64,000 nucleotides of DNA from Hyphomicrobiales bacterium (GTDB taxonomy: Bacteria > Pseudomonadota > Alphaproteobacteria > Rhizobiales > Rhizobiaceae), in assembly GCA_900465675.1 (NCBI GenBank), contig UBJR01000002.1, positions 124,001 to 188,000 on the forward strand, in the 5' to 3' direction. The notes beneath the pieces are model-generated. The model did no database searches. It saw only the letters and a list, made by a program, of their open reading frames with translations, and had not been told where the DNA came from. Of this stretch, positions 1-10,147 are shown piece by piece. The stretch's first letter is position 1. Each line of letters starts with the position of its first letter. Made by a program: the position numbers and the translations under genes.

Positions 1-512
1 TCCTCGATGAAATCGGCCGCGGAACGGCGACGTTCGACGGCCTGTCGATCGCCTGGGCCGCTGTCGAGCATCTGCATGAGGCCAACCGGTGCCGTGGCCT
101 CTTCGCCACGCACTTTCATGAGCTTACGGTTCTGTCGGAAAAGCTTGCCCGGCTATCGAACGCCACGATGCGCGTGAAGGAATGGGATGGCGACGTGATC
201 TTCCTGCATGAAGTCGGCCCGGGCGCGGCGGATCGCTCCTATGGCATCCAGGTTGCACGGCTGGCCGGGTTGCCGGCCTCGGTGGTTGCCCGCGCGCGCG
301 ACGTGCTGACGCGTCTTGAGGACGCCGACCGCAAGAACCCGGCGAGCCAGTTGATCGACGACCTGCCACTTTTCCAGGTGGCGGTGCGCCGCGAAGATGG
401 CAATCGCGGGCCGTCGAAGGTCGAAGAAGCGCTGAAAGGCATGAGCCTTGACGACATGACGCCGCGCGAGGCGCTGGACGCGCTTTACGCCCTCAAGAAG
501 CAAGTGAAGTAG
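1..512 (+). CDS. mutS: DNA mismatch repair protein MutS, C-terminal part (5' end outside window)
   Basis: This is the C-terminal 169 residues of the mismatch-recognition ATPase. Reading from base 3, the frame opens with the Walker B segment LDEIGRGT followed by [14 protein letters not shown], then the conserved ATHFHEL switch and [13 protein letters not shown], all diagnostic of the MutS ABC-type ATPase domain. The short tail ends in a helical region ([14 protein letters not shown]) like the dimerisation segment of the family. MutS binds mismatches as a dimer and recruits MutL. The N-terminal lesion-binding and clamp domains lie upstream of the window. Its stop is followed at once by the ribosome site of the next small gene, so the two are probably co-transcribed. 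Confidence 0.97.
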   Translation, partial: LDEIGRGTATFDGLSIAWAAVEHLHEANRCRGLFATHFHELTVLSEKLARLSNATMRVKEWDGDVIFLHEVGPGAADRSYGIQVARLAGLPASVVARARDVLTRLEDADRKNPASQLIDDLPLFQVAVRREDGNRGPSKVEEALKGMSLDDMTPREALDALYALKKQVK

Positions 513-523
513 GAGCCCGCCGG

Positions 524-796
524 ATGTTCATGCGCAGCCTCGTCCGCGAGACACAGCGGCTTTCCGATATGTTCACGATCCTCGAGGCGCTGCGCAAGGC
601 CGACGAGCATGGCAATCCGCGGGGCTGGAACTCGCCCTATGGCCTACTGGAAGTGACCCGCAGCTGCGCACTGATCTGCGAACTGGCGTCGATGATCGCC
701 AAGGCGGGATACCGCGAATGCGACAGGCCGACGCTCGAGGCGATCACCGGTGAAGCCCGGCAGGTGCTGTATTCGGTCCAGGCCCAGGCCGCCTGA
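524..796 (+). CDS. Small conserved-type hypothetical protein between mutS and glnD
   Basis: A 90-residue ORF of unknown function. It starts 11 bases after the mutS stop, and AGGAG at 511-515 lies about 8 bases upstream of the ATG, so translation is plausible. The product is soluble and mostly helical (RETQRLSDMFTILEALRKADEH, then CALICELASMIAKAGY), with two Cys/Ala-rich amphipathic helices and no signal peptide or membrane segment. I recognise no domain. The placement suggests translational coupling to mutS. A 127-base gap follows before glnD. An alternative start is the Met three codons in. Confidence 0.6.
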   Translation: MFMRSLVRETQRLSDMFTILEALRKADEHGNPRGWNSPYGLLEVTRSCALICELASMIAKAGYRECDRPTLEAITGEARQVLYSVQAQAA

Positions 797-923
797 AAGC
801 CGGCGCCCGCCGAACTTGCGGCAAACCGCCTCGCCACAGCCCGCGCCAACACCTTTTCGCCAAAATTAAAGGTTCTTGAGGTATGAAGCCGGTGTCATTC
901 GCCGGGCAGAGAGGCTATAGCGC

Positions 924-3815
924 ATGCAGACGAAACGAGAGGCGCAGAACGATCAAGCCGCGCCGCGCGAACAGAGCATGGCGAAGCAAGACATCGACTT
1001 TTCCAGCATTCTTGATACCGCCTACCTGCAGAGCCAGTGCGACGCCGTCGCCGAGGCCAACAGGAACCGGCCGGATCTACTGCGCTCCGACCTTCTGGCG
1101 CTTCTCAAGAAAGCGAGCACAGAGGGCCGCCAGAAAGCCCGGACACTGCTTTCGGAAGACGGCAGCGGACTGAATTGCGCTTACCGCATCTCCTGGCTTC
1201 AAGACCAGATCATCGCGGTCCTCTACAATTTCGCGATCACCCACGTGTTTCCGAAGCAGAAGGACAAGTTCGCGGTGACCGCGGTCGGCGGCTATGGCCG
1301 AGACACGCTGGCGCCGGGTTCCGATATCGACCTGCTATTCCTCTTCCTGCCGAAGCCGAGTGAAGAGACCCACAAGGCGGTCGAGTTCATGCTCTACATC
1401 CTCTGGGACATGGGCTTCAAAGTCGGCCACGCGACCCGCACCGTCGAAGAATGTATCGCGCTGTCGAAATCCGACATGACCATACGCACGGCGATCCTCG
1501 AAATGCGCTATATCTGCGGCCTCCAATCGCTGGAGACCGATCTCGAAGCGCGCTTCGACAAGGAAATCGTCACCGGCACCGGCCCGGAATTCATCGCCGC
1601 CAAGCTTGCCGAGCGCGACGAGCGCCACCGCAAGGCCGGCGACACGCGCTATCTCGTCGAGCCCAACGTCAAGGAAGGCAAAGGCGGTCTGCGCGACCTG
1701 CACACGCTCTTCTGGATCTCCAAATACTACTATCACGTCCGCGATCCCGCAGAGCTCATCAAGCTCGGCGTTCTCTCGAAGCAGGAATACCGGCTCTTGA
1801 TGCGCGCCGAGGATTTCCTCTGGGCCGTGCGCTGCCATATGCACTTCCTGACCAACAAGGCGGAAGAGCGGCTTTCCTTCGACATCCAGCGCGAGATTGC
1901 CGAAGCGCTGGGCTATCAGCCGCGCCCTGGCCTTTCGGCCGTCGAGCGCTTCATGAAGCACTACTTTCTGGTGGCCAAGGATGTCGGTGATCTGACGCGC
2001 ATTCTCTGCGCCGCGCTCGAAGACCAGCAGGCGAAGTCGACCCCGGGACTGAGCGGCGTGCTGAGCCGCTTCACGCACCGGACCCGCAAGATCGCCGGAA
2101 GTGCGGAATTCGTTGAAGATCGCGGCCGCATCACGCTTGCCGATCCTGAGGTATTCAAGCGTGACCCTGTCGCCATCATCCGGCTCTTCCATGTGGCCGA
2201 TCTGAATGGACTGGAATTCCATCCCGATGCCCTGAAGCGGGTCAGCCGCTCGCTCGGCCTGATCGACAACGATCTGCGCGACAACGAGGATGCGAACCGG
2301 CTTTTCCTGTCGATCCTAACATCACACCGCGATCCTGCGCTGATCCTCCGGCGGATGAACGAGGCCGGCGTGCTTGGCCGCTTCATTCCCGAGTTCGGCA
2401 AGATCGTCGCGATGATGCAGTTCAACATGTATCACCACTATACGGTGGACGAGCATCTGATCCGCAGCGTCGATGTTCTCTCGGAAATCGACAAAGGCAA
2501 GGCCGAGGAACTGCACCCGCTTTCCAACAAGCTGATGCCGGGCATCGAGGACCGTGACTCGCTCTATGTCGCGGTGCTGCTGCACGACATTGCCAAGGGC
2601 CGCCAGGAAGATCATTCGATTGCCGGCGCCCGCGTTGCCCGCAAACTCTGCGCGCGCTTCGGCCTGTCGCAGAAGCAGACCGAGATGGTGGTCTGGCTGA
2701 TCGAGGAACATCTGACGATGTCTATGGTCGCACAGACCCGCGACCTGACGGACCGCAAGACGATCACCGATTTTGCCGATCGCGTGCAGTCGCTGGAACG
2801 GTTAAAGATGCTGCTGATCCTGACGATCTGCGATATTCGCGCTGTCGGCCCCGGTGTCTGGAATGGCTGGAAGGGGCAGCTGCTGCGCACGCTCTATTAC
2901 GAGACTGAACTGCTGCTTGCCGGCGGCTTCTCTGAAGTATCGCGCAAGGAGCGCGCCGGTTTCGCCGCCGAAGCATTGTTCAACGCGCTCTCCGACTGGA
3001 CGCAGAAGGACCGCAAGACCTACACGAAGCTGCACTACCAGCCCTACCTGCTTTCCGTTCCGCTGGAAGACCAGGTGCGCCACGCGCATTTCATCCGGCA
3101 GACCGACAAGGCTGGTCAGGCGCTGGCGACTACTGTCCGGACCGACAGCTTCCATGCGATCACCGAGATCACCGTGCTGTCACCCGACCATCCGCGCCTG
3201 CTTGCCGTCATCGCCGGCGCCTGCGCTGCAGCGGGTGCGAACATCGTCGATGCGCAGATCTTCACGACATCGGACGGACGCGCGCTCGACACGATCCATG
3301 TGAGCCGCGAATTTCCCAATGACGAGGACGAGCTGCGCCGTGCGGCGACGATCGGCCGGATGATCGAGGACGTGCTTTCGGGCCGCAAGCGGCTGCCTGA
3401 AGTCATCGCGACACGCACCAAGAATCGCAAGAAGAGCAAGGCCTTCGTCATTCCGCCGTCGGTCAACATCACCAACAACCTGTCGAACAAGTTCACCGTC
3501 ATCGAGGTCGAATGCCTCGACCGCGCCGGTCTGCTGTCGGAAATCACCGCCGTGCTGTCCGATCTGTCACTCGACATTCAATCCGCCCGCATCACAACAT
3601 TCGGCGAGAAGGTGATCGATACCTTCTACGTCACAGACCTCGTCGGTCAGAAGATCACCAGCGACAGCAAGCGCTCCAACATCACCGCCCGGCTGAAAGC
3701 CGTCATGGCGGGTGAAGAGGACGAACTGCGCGAGCGCATGCCTTCGGGCATCATCGCACCTGCCGCCACCAGGACTTCGCAGCCGAACGACAAGAAAGCC
3801 GGTTCGCCCGCATGA
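924..3815 (+). CDS. glnD: Bifunctional PII uridylyltransferase/uridylyl-removing enzyme GlnD
   Basis: The nitrogen sensor that uridylylates PII proteins (GlnB/GlnK) when glutamine is low and removes UMP when glutamine is high. Domains in order: nucleotidyltransferase with GGYGRD near residue 122 and the metal-binding D134-I-D136; a GlnD-type helical domain with [21 protein letters not shown]; an HD hydrolase domain with H554-D555 in [14 protein letters not shown]; and two C-terminal ACT domains (about 735-815 and 845-925) that bind glutamine. The 963-residue length fits rhizobial GlnD. The start is uncertain: the Met at residue 19 (base 978, MAKQDIDF) is an alternative. The end overlaps the murJ start by four bases (ATGA), which indicates an operon. 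Confidence 0.97.
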   Translation: MQTKREAQNDQAAPREQSMAKQDIDFSSILDTAYLQSQCDAVAEANRNRPDLLRSDLLALLKKASTEGRQKARTLLSEDGSGLNCAYRISWLQDQIIAVLYNFAITHVFPKQKDKFAVTAVGGYGRDTLAPGSDIDLLFLFLPKPSEETHKAVEFMLYILWDMGFKVGHATRTVEECIALSKSDMTIRTAILEMRYICGLQSLETDLEARFDKEIVTGTGPEFIAAKLAERDERHRKAGDTRYLVEPNVKEGKGGLRDLHTLFWISKYYYHVRDPAELIKLGVLSKQEYRLLMRAEDFLWAVRCHMHFLTNKAEERLSFDIQREIAEALGYQPRPGLSAVERFMKHYFLVAKDVGDLTRILCAALEDQQAKSTPGLSGVLSRFTHRTRKIAGSAEFVEDRGRITLADPEVFKRDPVAIIRLFHVADLNGLEFHPDALKRVSRSLGLIDNDLRDNEDANRLFLSILTSHRDPALILRRMNEAGVLGRFIPEFGKIVAMMQFNMYHHYTVDEHLIRSVDVLSEIDKGKAEELHPLSNKLMPGIEDRDSLYVAVLLHDIAKGRQEDHSIAGARVARKLCARFGLSQKQTEMVVWLIEEHLTMSMVAQTRDLTDRKTITDFADRVQSLERLKMLLILTICDIRAVGPGVWNGWKGQLLRTLYYETELLLAGGFSEVSRKERAGFAAEALFNALSDWTQKDRKTYTKLHYQPYLLSVPLEDQVRHAHFIRQTDKAGQALATTVRTDSFHAITEITVLSPDHPRLLAVIAGACAAAGANIVDAQIFTTSDGRALDTIHVSREFPNDEDELRRAATIGRMIEDVLSGRKRLPEVIATRTKNRKKSKAFVIPPSVNITNNLSNKFTVIEVECLDRAGLLSEITAVLSDLSLDIQSARITTFGEKVIDTFYVTDLVGQKITSDSKRSNITARLKAVMAGEEDELRERMPSGIIAPAATRTSQPNDKKAGSPA

Positions 3816-5392
3816 GCCTTGTCAAGAAATTTGCCACCGTCGGCGGCGCCACCCTCGGCAGCCGTATCTTCGGGTTTGCCCGCGAAACGCTAATGGCCGC
3901 CGCCCTCGGCACCGGGCCGATGGCCGACGTGTTCTACGCCGCCTTCCGCTTCCCGAACCTCTTCCGGCGGCTGTTCGCCGAAGGCGCATTCAATGCAGCC
4001 TTCGTGCCGCTGTTTGCAAAGGAGATCGAGGCGAATGGCACCGATGGCGCCAAACGCTTCTCGGAGGAAGTCTTCGGCGTGCTCTTCTCGGTACTGCTGC
4101 TCATCACCATCGTGATGGAGCTCTGCATGCCGCTTCTGGTGCGCTTCATCATCGCGCCGGGTTTCACCGACGATCCGGACAAGTTCTCGATCACGGTGCG
4201 CATGGCGGCGGTGATGTTCCCGTATCTGATGTGCATGTCGCTGACGGCGATGATGAGCGGGATGCTGAATTCGCTGCATCACTTCTTTGCCGCGGCGGTT
4301 GCCCCTGTTTTCCTCAATGTCGTCATGATCGGTGCGCTGTTTTATGCGCTCTACACGGGCTCCGAGCCGCTGCAGACGGCTTGGTATCTCTCCTGGGGCG
4401 TACTTGCTGCAGGTATCCTGCAGCTCGCCGTCGTCTATATCGGCGTCATCCATGCCGGCATGAGTATCGGCCTGCGCCGTCCGCGCATGACGCCCAACGT
4501 CAAGCGATTGCTGATCCTCGCGGTTCCCGCAGCCGTCACCGGCGGTATAACCCAGATCAACCAGATGATCGGCCAGGCGATCGCCTCATCGCGCGAAGGT
4601 GCGATTGCAGCGCTTCAATATGCCGACCGTATCTATCAGCTGCCGCTCGGTGTCGTCGGCGTTGCGGTCGGCGTTGTCCTGCTGCCGGAGCTGGCGCGCG
4701 CGCTCAAGGGCGGCAATCTGCGCGAAGCCGGCAATCTGCAGAACCGCTCGATCGAATTCGTGCTGTTCCTGACGATCCCGGCTGCCTTCGCCCTCTGGAT
4801 TCTCTCCGACGAGATCATCCGCGTGCTCTACGAGCGTGGCGCATTCCACCAGGAAAACACTGCCATCGTCGGCTCGATCCTGGCGATCTACGGTATCGGC
4901 CTTCCGGCTTTCGTGCTCATCAAGGCCTTGCAGCCGGGCTTCTATGCGCGCGAGGACACCAAGACGCCTATGCGGTTTTCAGCTGTTGCCGTCGGCGTCA
5001 ACTGCGCAACGGCGCTGACGCTGTTCCCGCATCTTGGCGCCCCCGGCATCGCCGTTGCCGAGGCGACTGCGGGCTGGATCAGCACGGTGCTGCTGTTCAC
5101 CACTCTTATTCTGCGCGGCCACCTCGCGTGGGAATGGGCGTTGGCTCGGCGCGCTGCGCTGCTCGTCGTCTCGGCCGCCGTCATGGGTGGCGTCATCATC
5201 TATCTGCAACATCGCTGGGAGCCGTGGCTCGCCTCAAGCGCTCATCTGACAACCAAGATCGGCACGCTGGGACTGCTGATTGCGATCTCGATGATCGTCT
5301 ATTTCGCCACGGCATTCCTGATCGGCGGCGCCGATCTCGGCATGATCCGCCGCAACCTCAACCGCAAGCCGGCACCTTCCACCGAAGGCTGA
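3812..5392 (+). CDS. murJ: Lipid II flippase MurJ (MviN)
   Basis: An integral inner-membrane protein of the MOP superfamily that flips lipid II to the periplasm for peptidoglycan synthesis. It begins with the typical N-terminus ([23 protein letters not shown]) and continues with [31 protein letters not shown], a hallmark of the family including the Arg residues of the central cavity. The 526 residues contain the expected series of about 14 hydrophobic segments. It is translationally coupled to glnD by a 4-base overlap. The glnD-murJ pairing is the standard arrangement in Rhizobiales. Confidence 0.96.
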   Translation: MSLVKKFATVGGATLGSRIFGFARETLMAAALGTGPMADVFYAAFRFPNLFRRLFAEGAFNAAFVPLFAKEIEANGTDGAKRFSEEVFGVLFSVLLLITIVMELCMPLLVRFIIAPGFTDDPDKFSITVRMAAVMFPYLMCMSLTAMMSGMLNSLHHFFAAAVAPVFLNVVMIGALFYALYTGSEPLQTAWYLSWGVLAAGILQLAVVYIGVIHAGMSIGLRRPRMTPNVKRLLILAVPAAVTGGITQINQMIGQAIASSREGAIAALQYADRIYQLPLGVVGVAVGVVLLPELARALKGGNLREAGNLQNRSIEFVLFLTIPAAFALWILSDEIIRVLYERGAFHQENTAIVGSILAIYGIGLPAFVLIKALQPGFYAREDTKTPMRFSAVAVGVNCATALTLFPHLGAPGIAVAEATAGWISTVLLFTTLILRGHLAWEWALARRAALLVVSAAVMGGVIIYLQHRWEPWLASSAHLTTKIGTLGLLIAISMIVYFATAFLIGGADLGMIRRNLNRKPAPSTEG

Positions 5393-5395
5393 GGC

Positions 5396-5824
5396 TCAAC
5401 AGTAGGTCCATCGCCGCTTCGGCCCGGTATCGACATGGACGATGCCGTTGCAGTAGCGGCCGATACCACCGATGCCCGGTGCGCTCTGAGCGGCGGCAAT
5501 AACCACCCGCTCGGAAACGCCGGGCACCCGGATATCGGCGGCATTGCAATGCCGGTGCTGAGAGTGCGACCGGCCGGAATGCGGCCGGAAACCCGATGTG
5601 ACCATCGGGCGCCTGCCGGTCTTGGCGGCGATATGGGCAAGAATTCCTCTCAGGCGCGGCGGAAAGCAGCCGACACGGACGCTGACGGTCTGCACCGTGT
5701 AGGCGGATGTGGCGGCATTCTTGAGCAGCCGGACGGATGGCTTCTTGGCGGTCTGGGCATTGGCATTCAAGCAACAAGACACGGCGAAAAGACTGGCGAG
5801 CGCCAGGGATAGAATGGTGTGCAT
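5396..5824 (-). CDS. Secreted peptidase M15-like protein (D,D-carboxypeptidase fold)
   Basis: A 142-residue protein with an N-terminal signal peptide (hydrophobic MHTILSLALASLFAVS, likely cleaved after NANAQ). It shows the M15 metallopeptidase pattern: SGFRP, then SHSQHRHCNAADIRV holding the first zinc His and Asp, and near the C-terminus the second His in GIVHVD. Relatives cleave or bind D-Ala-containing peptidoglycan in the periplasm. It is convergent with murJ, with only 3 bases between the stop codons, so it is not in that operon. Its promoter must lie in the AT-rich region above 5825. The substrate is not shown; some members are non-catalytic. Confidence 0.8.
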   Translation of the reverse strand: MHTILSLALASLFAVSCCLNANAQTAKKPSVRLLKNAATSAYTVQTVSVRVGCFPPRLRGILAHIAAKTGRRPMVTSGFRPHSGRSHSQHRHCNAADIRVPGVSERVVIAAAQSAPGIGGIGRYCNGIVHVDTGPKRRWTYC

Positions 5825-6156
5825 CGACGTCCCTCCGGAAAGGGCCGGGCTGAAAGGGCAGCGCCCGGCCGGATGGCGCCAGGAACGTTGGTTTCAATTG
5901 TGACCATTTTGTGAAATTATCTACCAATTGAAAATGTGAAAATACCTCATTTATAGGATATTCACATTTTCAACATAGCTATAAATGAGTATAAAATACT
6001 CCTGACACCCAAAACGGAATCAAGGCTTTGCCCATTGCGCGCATAGCCCATCCGAAATCGCTTTCGGCGCGCAAAAAATGCGGCTCGGCGGCTGAAAAAA
6101 GTTTAAGAAGGGAGCCTTCATCCCGTTGAAATGCCTTGAATCAGGAGCCCGGATCC
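5825..6156. promoter_or_regulatory. AT-rich intergenic region with four overlapping inverted repeats (5892-6001)
   Basis: A 332-base gap between the divergent M15 peptidase and VOC genes. It is far more AT-rich than its surroundings. Perfect inverted repeats seen by eye: TTTCAATTG 5892-5900 with CAATTGAAA 5925-5933; TTGAAAATGTGAA 5928-5940 with TTCACATTTTCAA 5961-5973; CTCATTTATAG 5946-5956 with CTATAAATGAG 5979-5989; GAGTAT/ATACTC 5987-6001. The arms interleave, so only some can form together. This suggests stacked operator sites or a switchable structure. None has a T-run that would make it a simple terminator. It probably holds the promoters of both divergent genes. Confidence 0.55.
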
Positions 6157-6558
6157 ATGCAGTCGCTGTTTCTCGTCACACTTGTCGTCGATGACTATGA
6201 TCGCGCAAAGGCTTTCTATTGTGGTTCGCTCGGCTTCGACTGCCTGCAGGATGAGGCGATGCCGGACGGAAAGCGCTGGGTCGTGGTCAAGCCGCGCGGC
6301 GGCGAAGGTGCGGCCTGCCTGCTTGCGCAGGCTGCGGACGAACAGCAGAAGGCCGCAATCGGCAATCAGACCGGAGGGCGCGTCGGCTTCTTCCTGAGGA
6401 CCGACGATTTCGCGCGCGACCATGCGGCGATGACTGCCGCCGGCGTTCGCTTTCTGGAGGAGCCGCGGCACGAGATTTACGGCACAGTCGCCGTGTTTTC
6501 GGATCCCTACGGCAACACCTTCGACCTCATCCAACACGCCGCATCCGCAGGCTCTTGA
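6157..6558 (+). CDS. VOC-superfamily (glyoxalase/bleomycin resistance-like) protein
   Basis: 133 residues with two beta-alpha-beta-beta-beta modules: MQSLFLVTLVVDDYDRAKAFY followed by LGFDC, and a second half with GFFLRTDDFARDHAAMTAAGVRF ending in VFSDPYGNTFDLIQ. The start is placed at the ATG at 6157 because AGGAG lies 9 bases upstream; a TTG seven codons earlier has no such site. Members bind metal and act as lyases, dioxygenases or antibiotic-binding proteins. The substrate cannot be read here. The gene sits alone between the inverted-repeat region and trpS. Confidence 0.8.
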   Translation: MQSLFLVTLVVDDYDRAKAFYCGSLGFDCLQDEAMPDGKRWVVVKPRGGEGAACLLAQAADEQQKAAIGNQTGGRVGFFLRTDDFARDHAAMTAAGVRFLEEPRHEIYGTVAVFSDPYGNTFDLIQHAASAGS

Positions 6559-6649
6559 TTGCCGCCTTTGACGCGTGCATAAGCGCGCCCGTTAGCAACA
6601 TGGGCGTCGTGCCCTGGGGCCCTCCACCAGCCTAATCGAGGACATCATC

Positions 6650-7714
6650 ATGGGCGAATTCAAGAAGCTCGTATTCTCCGGCGTTCAGCCGACCGGCAAT
6701 CTCCATCTCGGCAATTATCTCGGCGCGATCCGCAAGTTCGTGGCGCTGCAGGACGGCAATGACTGCATCTATTGCGTCGTCGACCTGCATTCGATCACCG
6801 CGCAGCTGGTTCACGAGGACCTGCGCGGCCAGATCCGTTCTATCGCTGCCGCCTTCATCGCCGCCGGCATCGACCCCGAAAAGCATATTGTCTTCAATCA
6901 GTCCGCCGTGCCGCAGCATGCCGAGCTTGCCTGGGTCTTCAATTGCGTTGCCCGTATCGGCTGGATGAACCGTATGACGCAGTTCAAGGACAAGGCTGGC
7001 AAGGACCGCGAGAATGCCTCGCTGGGTCTGCTCGCCTATCCGAGCCTGATGGCTGCCGACATTCTCGTTTATCGCGGCACCCATGTGCCTGTTGGCGACG
7101 ACCAGAAGCAGCACCTGGAGCTGGCGCGCGACATCGCCATGAAGTTCAATCTGGATTATCAGGATCACATCCGCCGGGCCGGTCATGGCACCGATATCGT
7201 GGTCGGCAACGAGCCTGTTCACGCCTATTTCCCGATGGTCGAGCCGCTGATCGATGGTCCGGCGCCGCGGGTCATGTCGCTGCGCGACGGCACGAAGAAG
7301 ATGTCGAAATCCGATCCGTCCGACCTGTCGCGCATCAATTTGATGGACGACGAAGAGGCGATTTCCAAGAAGATCCGCAAGGCAAAGACCGATCCCGATG
7401 GCTTGCCGAGCGAAATCGAGGGTCTGAAGGGCCGCCCGGAAGCCGACAATCTCGTCGGCATCTATGCAGCGCTCGCCGACAAGACGAAGGCGGAAGTTCT
7501 TGCTGAGTTCGGCGGTCAGCAGTTCTCGGTCTTCAAGCCAGCCCTCATCGATCTGTCGGTGCAGGTTCTCGCGCCGATCACCGGCGAGATGCGCCGGCTG
7601 ATGGACGACACGACCCATATCGACGCGATCCTGCGCAACGGCGGAGAGCGCGCCCGCGCCCGTGCCGAAGCCACGATGAAGGACGTCCGCGACATCATCG
7701 GATTTCTTTACTAG
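6650..7714 (+). CDS. trpS: Tryptophanyl-tRNA synthetase
   Basis: A class I synthetase charging tRNA-Trp. The HIGH-type motif is GNLHLGNY near residues 16-23 (after FSGVQPTG), and the KMSKS loop is at residues 217-221 ([13 protein letters not shown]). The 354-residue length is normal for the family. [19 protein letters not shown] and [18 protein letters not shown] are standard TrpRS signatures. It is followed by a G+C-rich stem-loop at 7726-7754. In related rhizobia trpS lies just downstream of murJ; here the M15 and VOC genes intervene. Confidence 0.97.
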   Translation: MGEFKKLVFSGVQPTGNLHLGNYLGAIRKFVALQDGNDCIYCVVDLHSITAQLVHEDLRGQIRSIAAAFIAAGIDPEKHIVFNQSAVPQHAELAWVFNCVARIGWMNRMTQFKDKAGKDRENASLGLLAYPSLMAADILVYRGTHVPVGDDQKQHLELARDIAMKFNLDYQDHIRRAGHGTDIVVGNEPVHAYFPMVEPLIDGPAPRVMSLRDGTKKMSKSDPSDLSRINLMDDEEAISKKIRKAKTDPDGLPSEIEGLKGRPEADNLVGIYAALADKTKAEVLAEFGGQQFSVFKPALIDLSVQVLAPITGEMRRLMDDTTHIDAILRNGGERARARAEATMKDVRDIIGFLY

Positions 7715-7725
7715 GCAAACATTGT

Positions 7726-7754
7726 TTGAGCCGGGCGTTGTCAGCCCGGCTCAA
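7726..7754 (+). terminator. Stem-loop after trpS
   Basis: A perfect 11-bp inverted repeat, TTGAGCCGGGC and GCCCGGCTCAA, around a 7-base loop, starting 11 bases after the trpS stop. There is no clear T-run, so it may act as a weak or Rho-assisted terminator or an mRNA-stabilising hairpin. Confidence 0.5.
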
Positions 7755-7834
7755 GCTTTGCCTGCCATGGATTTCCAGCATTGTCCGGACAGTCCGGACG
7801 ATCATCCAACGCTGACGCGCTGCAAGGAACATCC

Positions 7835-8794
7835 ATGACCCCGTCTGCCTCCACTCCAGGTGCGGCGCATTTGCCGGACGTCGAACTGCTGAAGGCTAAA
7901 GTCGCCGGGAACGGATGCCTCGTATACCAGCCCTACCTGAACGATCAGCAGCTCGCTTCGCTGGATCCGCAGGCTGTGCCGCTCGACATCTCGTTCAATA
8001 CTGAGGCCGCAACGCGCGAATACGAGCTGTTCCGGACGCTCTACGATCACCATAGAGCCATCGGGTTCGATCCTTCCGCCTTCTGGGGTCTTGTTTCCAG
8101 CAAGTTCGCGTTGAAGGCTGCCACGCCATTTTCCCATTTCGTATCTCAGGCGAGCGAAGCGCAACGCGCCGGTTTCGACTGCTATGCCTACAATCCGATG
8201 CTCGCCAACGCCGCGATCTTTCTCAGCGCCTGGGATCAGGGTATCGCGACCGGCCATGTCGGCATGGACAAGATCTTCGATTACCTGGCCGCAACCGGTT
8301 ACCCGGTCGGCGAGCCGCAGGGGCCTGATACATTCTTCTTCTGCAATTATTTCGTGGCAAACGACCGCTTCTGGAGAGGCTATTTCTCCTATTGCGAGGC
8401 TATTCTCTACGCCCTTGAGCAAGAGGCCGCCGCCGGCAGGCAGGCAGGTCTGGCCTATATCGGCCACGGCAATTATGCGCGCGACAAGAACACGAGCATG
8501 CGGCCGTTTGTCATCGAGCGCCTTCTCGGCCTCTACATCGCCTCCGCGCGCACCAGCGGACTGAAGGTCGCCGGTTTCGTTCCCCAGGCCGAAGACTTCG
8601 CCCGCAAATTCGGCGACCGCATGGGCAGCGCTTTGTTCGATCTCTGGTCAAAAAAGAACGATGGCATTGCAGGTGAAGGCGCTTCACGTTTCGAGACATG
8701 GAAGGAAGCCCGCTTCGCGATCGCATCGCAACCGATCCTCGCGCTTCATGCCGACGATCCGCCGGCCTGGCTCCCTAGGATCAACAAGCTCTAA
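7835..8794 (+). CDS. Uncharacterised 319-residue protein, possibly glycosyltransferase-related
   Basis: A soluble protein of unknown function. The start at 7835 is chosen because AAGGAAC lies just upstream of the ATG; the frame is open further upstream but without a ribosome site. Visible patterns are LVYQPYLNDQQ near the start, an aromatic centre (FFFCNYFVANDRFWRGYFSYCEAI) and NTSMRPFVIERLLGLYIA near residue 230. The order of a 'CNYFVA..RFW' strand, a helix and an '(F/S)ERLL..Y' element is reminiscent of DUF4422-type glycosyltransferases. That is only a resemblance. There are no membrane segments or signal peptide. Confidence 0.65.
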   Translation: MTPSASTPGAAHLPDVELLKAKVAGNGCLVYQPYLNDQQLASLDPQAVPLDISFNTEAATREYELFRTLYDHHRAIGFDPSAFWGLVSSKFALKAATPFSHFVSQASEAQRAGFDCYAYNPMLANAAIFLSAWDQGIATGHVGMDKIFDYLAATGYPVGEPQGPDTFFFCNYFVANDRFWRGYFSYCEAILYALEQEAAAGRQAGLAYIGHGNYARDKNTSMRPFVIERLLGLYIASARTSGLKVAGFVPQAEDFARKFGDRMGSALFDLWSKKNDGIAGEGASRFETWKEARFAIASQPILALHADDPPAWLPRINKL

Positions 8795-8877
8795 GTGCCG
8801 AGCGAACCCGTCCGGAAGGTTTTGCGCTCGTACGAGGGGCTTGCAAATTTTCGGGTTAGGGTGTCAGAGTCCGCGCC

Positions 8878-9369
8878 ATGGTATCAAAGCGACTCTCCCG
8901 TCTTGAAGGTCATCGCCGCAAGTTCATGGCGGTCATTGACGGTACACCCGAATGCCAGCGCGCCGTTCACTATGCCGGCCGGCGTGCCAAGAATTCCAAC
9001 GGCGGCCTCGTTCTCGTCTATGTGATCCCGGAAGGCGATTTCCAGCAGTGGCTGGGCGTCGAGGAGATCATGCGTGCGGAAGCGCGCGAGGAGGCGGAAG
9101 CCGTCGTTGCCAAGTCGGCGCAGGTCGTGCGCGAGACGATCGGCATCGAACCGGAAATCGTCATTCGCGAAGGCAGCGCCGCCGAGCAGATCAATCTGGC
9201 GATCGAAGAAGACCGGGATATTGCTATCCTGGTGCTCGCAGCAAGTTCGGCGAAAGAGGGACCAGGACCCTTGGTCTCCTCGGTTGCTGGCAAGGGCGCG
9301 GCCTTTCCGATCCCCGTCACCGTGCTTCCCGATACGCTGACGAACGAAGAGTTGGACGCGCTTGCCTGA
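8878..9369 (+). CDS. Universal stress protein, UspA family
   Basis: 163 residues with a single Usp domain: HRRKFMAVIDGTPECQRAVHYAGRRA at the N-terminus, then GGLVLVYVIPEG, the middle EIVIREGSAAEQINLAIEED, and AILVLAASS. The C-terminal ATP-binding G-x2-G-x9-G(S/T) pattern is degenerate (a stretch with GPGPLVSSVAGKG), so ATP binding is unsure. A cytoplasmic stress or energy-state protein. It lies 112 bases upstream of the Fe-S scaffold gene; the functional link between the two is not established. Confidence 0.85.
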   Translation: MVSKRLSRLEGHRRKFMAVIDGTPECQRAVHYAGRRAKNSNGGLVLVYVIPEGDFQQWLGVEEIMRAEAREEAEAVVAKSAQVVRETIGIEPEIVIREGSAAEQINLAIEEDRDIAILVLAASSAKEGPGPLVSSVAGKGAAFPIPVTVLPDTLTNEELDALA

Positions 9370-9481
9370 GAAGGGCAATTCTGGAGTCATTATCTCTTGA
9401 ATGGCGCGGCCAAACAGCCTATTTTCTTTTGAAGAATTCTAAAGACGGCCCGAGCGACGGCTTGGCCGCATGGAGAGCGAA

Positions 9482-10048
9482 ATGTTCATTCAGACCGAAG
9501 CCACCCCGAACCCCGCCACGCAGAAGTTCCTGCCGGGCAAGGTGGTGATGGAGAACGGCACGGCCGAATTCCGCAGCGCAGACGAAGCGCAGGCCTCGCC
9601 GCTGGCTGCGCGCCTGTTCGAAATCCCGGGCGTGACAGGCGTCTATTTCGGCTATGATTTCATTTCCGTCTCCAAGGACAATGCCGAATGGCAGCACCTG
9701 AAGCCGGCGATCCTCGGCTCGATCATGGAGCATTTCATGTCGGGCAAGCCTGTCATGGGCGATGCATCGATCCTGTCCGAGGATGCGGATGCAGGCGACG
9801 AGTTTTTCGATGCAGGCGACGAGTCGATCGTCCTCACCATCAAGGAGCTGCTGGACACACGTGTGCGTCCGGCCGTGGCCCAGGACGGTGGCGACATCAC
9901 CTTCCGCGGCTTCAAGGACGGCAAGGTCTATCTCAACATGAAGGGCTCCTGCGCCGGTTGCCCCTCCTCTACCGCAACGCTGAAGCATGGCGTTCAGAAC
10001 CTGCTTCGCCACTTCGTTCCCGAAGTGCAGGAAGTCGTCGCGGCCTAA
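9482..10048 (+). CDS. NfuA/NFU1-type Fe-S cluster carrier (NifU-like)
   Basis: An Fe-S cluster carrier of the NFU1 type, 188 residues. It has an N-terminal Nfu-N domain (MFIQTEATPNPATQKFLPGK... GVYFGYDFISV) and a C-terminal NifU domain with the cluster-binding CAGC motif in MKGSCAGCPSS. The start at 9482 is set by GGAG six bases upstream and by the typical MFIQTEATPNP N-terminus; an ATG four codons earlier is less likely. It delivers 4Fe-4S clusters to enzymes such as radical-SAM proteins, and MiaB is encoded 2.6 kb downstream. Confidence 0.93.
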   Translation: MFIQTEATPNPATQKFLPGKVVMENGTAEFRSADEAQASPLAARLFEIPGVTGVYFGYDFISVSKDNAEWQHLKPAILGSIMEHFMSGKPVMGDASILSEDADAGDEFFDAGDESIVLTIKELLDTRVRPAVAQDGGDITFRGFKDGKVYLNMKGSCAGCPSSTATLKHGVQNLLRHFVPEVQEVVAA

Positions 10049-10147
10049 ACAACAGGTTTTGCGCATCGATTCACCCGACCGGGCTATTGCAGCACGGCCG
10101 GATGAATTTATTCTGCGCGCGGAAGAATTTATTCGGAAATTGATGGC

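Noticed and set aside
3712..5502. 596-residue open frame on the + strand
   Set aside because: Alternate frame of murJ with Arg/Ser/Ala-rich composition; murJ itself matches its family along its full length.
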